Virus record (IMG/VR): IMGVR_UViG_3300010885_000490
Location: 1 to 25,667 of that record
From: a virus
Reading direction: 5' to 3' (one strand)
Length of the DNA stretch: 25,667 nucleotides
This document shows positions 22,343 through 25,667 of this stretch, one piece after another. The notes beneath the pieces were generated by a model that saw only the letters and a list, made by a program, of their open reading frames with translations, did not search any database and was not told the DNA's origin. How positions within the stretch are numbered: the first letter of the stretch is position 1; the number at the start of each line of letters is the position of its first letter. Position numbers and translations under genes: made by a program.

Positions 22343-24586
22343 TTACTGCATCCCCGGTGGCATCATGCCAGTCGGCATCATGGGCGCCTGCGGCATTGGA
22401 ACAGGAGGTGGCGCAGCAGGAGGTGCAAATGCCTGCGCTGTCTTGAATACCTCTTGGATTTCAGTTCGCTGGCGATCAACCTCTGCCTTGATGGTCGCCA
22501 TATCCACCTGCGCTCCATACTTGGCTTGGATTTCAGCAGATTTCAGCATGGCGTCGATGAACATCTGATCGCGCTTGTAATCGTTCTCAGCGATGGCCTT
22601 CTGACGATCCAGTTCCTGCTTTGCCGCATTGATGATGATGTCAGCCTTGACCTTTTCGGCCTCAACATCAGCCAACAACTGCGCTGGATCTGGCTTGTTG
22701 GAACCAGCCTGCATCTGCTGCATGAAAGCCTGAACTTCCTGCGGGTTAACTTCCTTCCAGAACTGAGATGCGTCTGGGAAGCCCTGCAAGGTAGTCATTT
22801 GCGCCAGCGTATTGCGGAACTGGGCAAGATCCACCAGCGGATTGTTGGGTCCATACTTCTCAATGGCTTGCTGCTGCATCTGGGCAATCTGCCCAAGACC
22901 CATCAGGCGTGTTTCGTCAGATCCACGCCCCAGCGCAATGTTGACCACCATATCCATGCTGGAATCCCAGCCACGAGGATCAACAGGCACGAACTTGTTG
23001 CGCAGGCGGATGATCTTGGCTTTGTCCTGGTGCTGAATGACCAGTTGCAAGACGCCCTGAAAGCACTGCTTCAAGCCATCTGCAAACAGGCGCGCAATCA
23101 TCTCGATGCGATCCTGCGAAGATGACAACTGTGCCTGAACCGCCGCCCGTGTAGTGGATTGCAGCACGTCAGCATCCAGCCCTTGCGAGGTGCGGGAGAT
23201 GCCGGTGCGCTGGGTCTTCACCTCATCAAGGTAGGCCATCACGCCAAGCGCCTGCTGCCCAACAAATGGTTCAACCAGAGGCGCGATCATGCCAGGAGCG
23301 CGAGCGCGAATGATGGCGCCTGTCTCCACATTCATCACATCGTCGATGTTGACCTGATTTTCCACGATGACCATGCGTGGATGGATCGACTGCGCCAGGC
23401 TATCAAGCGTGTTGCGCATGATAGAGGATTTGATTAGCTGCAAGTCCATCGTCTGGTCGGCAATCGACTTTCCAAAGATGGTGTGTGGTGTCGGATCAGG
23501 CTCCAGCAGCGAGAATGGCGCATATTGCACCACTTCATCGTGCAAAATATAAGAACCGTTGCCAACAGAGCAGACCTTATGCAGTTCTGCAATTCCATCT
23601 CCATCCTTGTCGATCCGCATATAGCTTTCGACGTAATAGACCTTGGTTGTGGCCTCATCATTTTGCGCGGTTAGCCCAAAGAACGATTGATCCGCAGGAT
23701 TTCTGGTGATTACCTCGTTGTTCATCTCAAAACCGCCAGTTCCAGCGTTTTCTTCGATGATTGTGCGGTCGTAACCCATCTCGACCAGCTCAGAAATGGT
23801 CGTAAGCTTGCGCCTTGCCACATAAATCGCGTCTGCAATGCAGGTGGCTTCATTGTCTATCAGGAATTGCTCAGGCGGAACGCACTCAACCACATAACGA
23901 GGCGTCTTTTTGGTCCGCTTGATGCGCATTGTGATGCGCTGCTCTCCAGTCATCATGTCTGTTTCTTCGGTGTATTCCTCAACCGATATATCAGGATCTT
24001 GGGCAATGAAATTTGCCTCTGCCTGCGTGATGCCGGAGTAGGAATAGTATTCCACCGTGTCATCTGTGCGGACATACCAAGTCAGAACGCCTGTTTTCAG
24101 GATCAGTGCATCTTTGATGGCGTCATGGAGGATGCGAAAACCGGGATTTTCCTGCATAAAGATGTAATTTATCAGATCAGTTGCCTGTTCTGCGCTCTCA
24201 ACATCCTCCGCAGACTTCGGGATAAACTCCAAAAGCTTGTCGCCGCCGGTAAAAATGCGCAGCAATGAAGGAAGCATCGACAAAACGGTGTCGCGTACCT
24301 CCGTCATGATGACTTGGGATCGACCTGATTCCTCATTCCCGAATAGATCGCCCAAATAAAACGACATTGCACGTTCACGCTCTGGCGCAATGTAGCTGTC
24401 GATGTAGGTTGTGGCGTCTTCAATGGCCTGGGCAACCCTGTAGCGAAATTCCTCATCCGTCATAGGCACTTCATAAGGCATCAAAAACCCAGTCTCACTG
24501 TTGTAAGCCGAGTGTTGAACGCCATCCGCATTGATCGGGATCAAGTCTGGATTGTAAGCGCCATATGACGTTGTAGGGTTCGCCAT
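22343..24586 (-). CDS. Portal protein, P22-like
   Basis: This 747-residue protein fits the large podoviral portal family. The N-terminal region contains Arg-Glu-Arg-Ala-Met-Ser-Phe-Tyr-Leu-Gly-Asp and Val-Arg-Asp-Thr-Val-Leu-Ser-Met-Leu-Pro-Ser-Leu-Leu-Arg-Ile-Phe. A stretch with Phe-Ile-Pro-Lys then Ala-Thr-Asp-Leu-Ile-Asn-Tyr-Ile-Phe leads into the beta-rich wing, followed by a helical stem with Thr-Gly-Ile-Ser-Arg-Thr-Ser-Gln-Gly-Leu-Asp. The C-terminal part (about 640-720) is a charged coiled coil, matching the P22 portal barrel, ending in a Pro/Met-rich tail. Portals form the dodecameric channel at one capsid vertex. The ATG follows TAAGGA, whose TAA is the stop of the preceding gene. 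Confidence 0.85.
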   Translation of the reverse strand: MANPTTSYGAYNPDLIPINADGVQHSAYNSETGFLMPYEVPMTDEEFRYRVAQAIEDATTYIDSYIAPERERAMSFYLGDLFGNEESGRSQVIMTEVRDTVLSMLPSLLRIFTGGDKLLEFIPKSAEDVESAEQATDLINYIFMQENPGFRILHDAIKDALILKTGVLTWYVRTDDTVEYYSYSGITQAEANFIAQDPDISVEEYTEETDMMTGEQRITMRIKRTKKTPRYVVECVPPEQFLIDNEATCIADAIYVARRKLTTISELVEMGYDRTIIEENAGTGGFEMNNEVITRNPADQSFFGLTAQNDEATTKVYYVESYMRIDKDGDGIAELHKVCSVGNGSYILHDEVVQYAPFSLLEPDPTPHTIFGKSIADQTMDLQLIKSSIMRNTLDSLAQSIHPRMVIVENQVNIDDVMNVETGAIIRARAPGMIAPLVEPFVGQQALGVMAYLDEVKTQRTGISRTSQGLDADVLQSTTRAAVQAQLSSSQDRIEMIARLFADGLKQCFQGVLQLVIQHQDKAKIIRLRNKFVPVDPRGWDSSMDMVVNIALGRGSDETRLMGLGQIAQMQQQAIEKYGPNNPLVDLAQFRNTLAQMTTLQGFPDASQFWKEVNPQEVQAFMQQMQAGSNKPDPAQLLADVEAEKVKADIIINAAKQELDRQKAIAENDYKRDQMFIDAMLKSAEIQAKYGAQVDMATIKAEVDRQRTEIQEVFKTAQAFAPPAAPPPVPMPQAPMMPTGMMPPGMQ

Positions 24587-24597
24587 GATTTCAATCC

Positions 24598-24774
24598 TTA
24601 TTTCTTCTTCGACTTGCCAGCTTCACTGAGCGCAATCGCGATTGCCTGCTTCCTGCTGCCAGCCATCGGAGCCTTCTTTGGTCCTTTTGGATTGACGCCA
24701 GCGTGAAGTGTTCCAGCCTTGTATTCGCCCATCACTTTGGCGACCTTGGCGTTTGATTTGCTCATCTTTTTCAT
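24598..24774 (-). CDS. Small basic protein, DUF6496-like
   Basis: This 58-residue basic protein begins Met-Lys-Lys-Met-Ser-Lys, carries Lys-Val-Met-Gly-Glu-Tyr-Lys-Ala-Gly-Thr-Leu (14-24), and ends with Lys-Gln-Ala-Ile-Ala-Ile-Ala-Leu-Ser-Glu-Ala-Gly and Lys-Ser-Lys-Lys-Lys. This matches a short uncharacterised phage/bacterial family in which KQAIAIALSEA is typical. The start overlaps the TGA of the cysteine-rich gene by four bases (ATGA); a second in-frame ATG is three codons further. Its function is unknown. The strong positive charge could allow nucleic-acid binding. Confidence 0.75.
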   Translation of the reverse strand: MKKMSKSNAKVAKVMGEYKAGTLHAGVNPKGPKKAPMAGSRKQAIAIALSEAGKSKKK

Positions 24775-25268
24775 CGTCTGCCCCCAATCATGATTTCTAC
24801 TTCAGAACCACTACCATCAGACCCTTCGGAGTTGTCATACTCATCCTGATTTTCACCATCGGCGCTGTCCGTAATCGGTCCACCGACAATCCACGCTGCG
24901 CACGTCCGCTTTGCAGCGCACTTGAAGTCAAACATTTCGCAGAAGCCCAAATCTCCAGCATCAATGACTTCCATCGCGTCATCTGCCATTCCATCTCCAA
25001 GACCCTCCTCAATGCAATCGATGATATGCTGCTTCTGGTTGAACGCAGCGCAGTTGCCGCAGAGCATACCCTTGGCCTCATCGCCGGCAACTTTCCACCT
25101 GCGACCCATCTTTGTCCAAAACTGATCGTTAGGCTGATTAGGGTCCATCGGCCCATAGTCCGCTTTGTCGATAGCCTTGCCACGGTTCTGCAAGTTCATC
25201 GTGACATCGCCGGTAGCCTTTGGGCATGTATCGCCGCGCTGGCTGTCTTCCATCATAAAGTCAGCCAT
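24771..25268 (-). CDS. Conserved cysteine-rich protein (HiPIP-like motif) upstream of the portal
   Basis: This 165-residue protein has seven cysteines (15, 70, 73, 85, 110, 117 and 123). The core CGNCAAF (70-76), then Cys85, Cys110, Cys117 and Cys123 followed by Ala-Trp-Ile-Val-Gly-Gly-Pro-Ile-Thr, fits a small cluster- or zinc-binding module seen in many aquatic phages, sometimes compared with high-potential iron-sulfur proteins. The C-terminus is acidic and Asp/Ser/Gly-rich. No export signal is present. The start shares a base with the upstream stop (TGATG). Metal binding is likely from cysteine spacing; the biological role is not known. Confidence 0.6.
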   Translation of the reverse strand: MADFMMEDSQRGDTCPKATGDVTMNLQNRGKAIDKADYGPMDPNQPNDQFWTKMGRRWKVAGDEAKGMLCGNCAAFNQKQHIIDCIEEGLGDGMADDAMEVIDAGDLGFCEMFDFKCAAKRTCAAWIVGGPITDSADGENQDEYDNSEGSDGSGSEVEIMIGGRR

Positions 25269-25591
25269 CAGATAATCTCCGTGACAGATACCGTGGATGA
25301 AGTAACGGCTGAATCCTTGATAACAGCCATTTTATCGCCGGGGTTTACAGCAAAAACCTCAGACCAGTTATTTGGAACCATCGGACTGGTTGTGATACTG
25401 GCGACAGGAGCCGCGCCAAATGCAACGTGACAGTGACCAAGAGAACAAGCCACACGAACCATTGTTGTAAACGGTCCAAAAGCCGTTGCCGTTGCAGAGC
25501 TGGTATTTCCAACAGTTATAACCTGCGTTGTGCCAGGAAAGGAAACAGTCGGCACAAGCTGACCATTACTGTCCTTGATGATTTTGCTCAT
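25268..25591 (-). CDS. Small beta-rich protein, possible head decoration/fibre protein
   Basis: This 107-residue protein is rich in Val, Thr, Ser and Ala, with alternation typical of beta strands, and one Cys-Ser-Leu-Gly-His-Cys-His-Val segment near 49-56. It lacks a signal peptide and membrane segment. It is the first complete gene of the head cluster, with a strong AAAGGAG site eight bases before the ATG, and shares a base with the next start. Small beta proteins like this next to portal genes are often virion surface or decoration proteins, which is my preferred but unproven reading. Confidence 0.65.
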   Translation of the reverse strand: MSKIIKDSNGQLVPTVSFPGTTQVITVGNTSSATATAFGPFTTMVRVACSLGHCHVAFGAAPVASITTSPMVPNNWSEVFAVNPGDKMAVIKDSAVTSSTVSVTEII

Positions 25592-25620
25592 GATCGTGCT
25601 CCTTTAGTCGTAACGCCTCT

Positions 25621-25667
25621 TCAAGGCTTCTTTCCACTATTTCTCGTCGAGATGGCTTTTGCCTTGG
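25621..25667 (-). CDS. Possible 3' end of an upstream gene (partial, frame uncertain)
   Basis: Only 76 bases remain upstream of the first complete gene. One minus-strand frame ends with KAKAISTRNSGKKP and a TGA at 25621-25623, 29 bases before the next ATG. A second frame reads a helix-like sequence (EIVERSLEEALRLKEH) that would run to a TAA at 25566-25568 and overlap the next gene by 26 bases. The first is more compatible with the spacing of the cluster, the second looks more protein-like. Neither can be assigned a product. Confidence 0.3.
   Translation of the reverse strand, partial: KAKAISTRNSGKKP

Noticed and set aside
1-25667. Prophage signs such as integrase, repressor or attachment sites
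   Set aside because: None was seen in the window; the missing part of the genome could still hold them.

Overview
This window looks like about 25.7 kb of the structural and lysis half of a lytic, short-tailed (podovirus-like) dsDNA phage. Every supported gene lies on the minus strand, so transcription runs from high to low coordinates. Genes are packed with overlaps of 1-8 bases or gaps of a few bases. No integrase, repressor, tRNA, transposase, CRISPR array or host housekeeping gene was seen. The host cannot be read directly. The three-helix holin type (common in gene transfer agents and phages of Alphaproteobacteria) and the resemblance of several small proteins to conserved aquatic-phage proteins suggest an aquatic proteobacterial host; this is inference.

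Layout in transcription order. (1) Head module, about 25.6-20.1 kb: a small beta-rich protein, a conserved cysteine-rich protein, a 58-residue basic protein, the P22-like portal, a small helical protein, the scaffold and the SU10-type major capsid protein, followed by an intrinsic terminator. (2) Connector and virion-surface module, 20.0-17.7 kb: a small conserved protein, a head-tail adaptor, two fibre/decoration-type proteins and a small acidic protein. (3) A 1526-residue adhesin-like protein built from super-repeats of about 338 residues (17.7-13.1 kb). (4) Lysis module, 13.1-11.4 kb: two small membrane proteins, a holin and a glycosyl hydrolase 108 endolysin. (5) Second fibre module, 11.4-9.0 kb: an unusual 20-22-residue-repeat protein, a tail fibre, a small protein and a cupin-like protein. 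(6) Tail and genome-ejection module, 9.0-0.1 kb: a P22 gp10-like tail protein, a small protein, a GNAT-like T7 gp13-type protein, an ejection protein, a PAPS-reductase-like PP-loop enzyme, a lytic-transglycosylase-domain protein, a small protein and two large ejection proteins. A strong intrinsic terminator closes the unit at 49-95.

Together these genes would build the capsid, connect it to a short tail, decorate the virion with receptor-binding fibres, make ejected proteins that carry DNA across the cell wall, and lyse the cell. The least ordinary items are the super-repeat adhesin with strongly uneven base composition, the short-repeat fibre-like protein with a terminal tryptophan repeat, the sulfur-metabolism-type enzyme inside the ejection cassette, and an extra domain inserted into the gp10-like protein. 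Terminase and replication genes lie outside the window.
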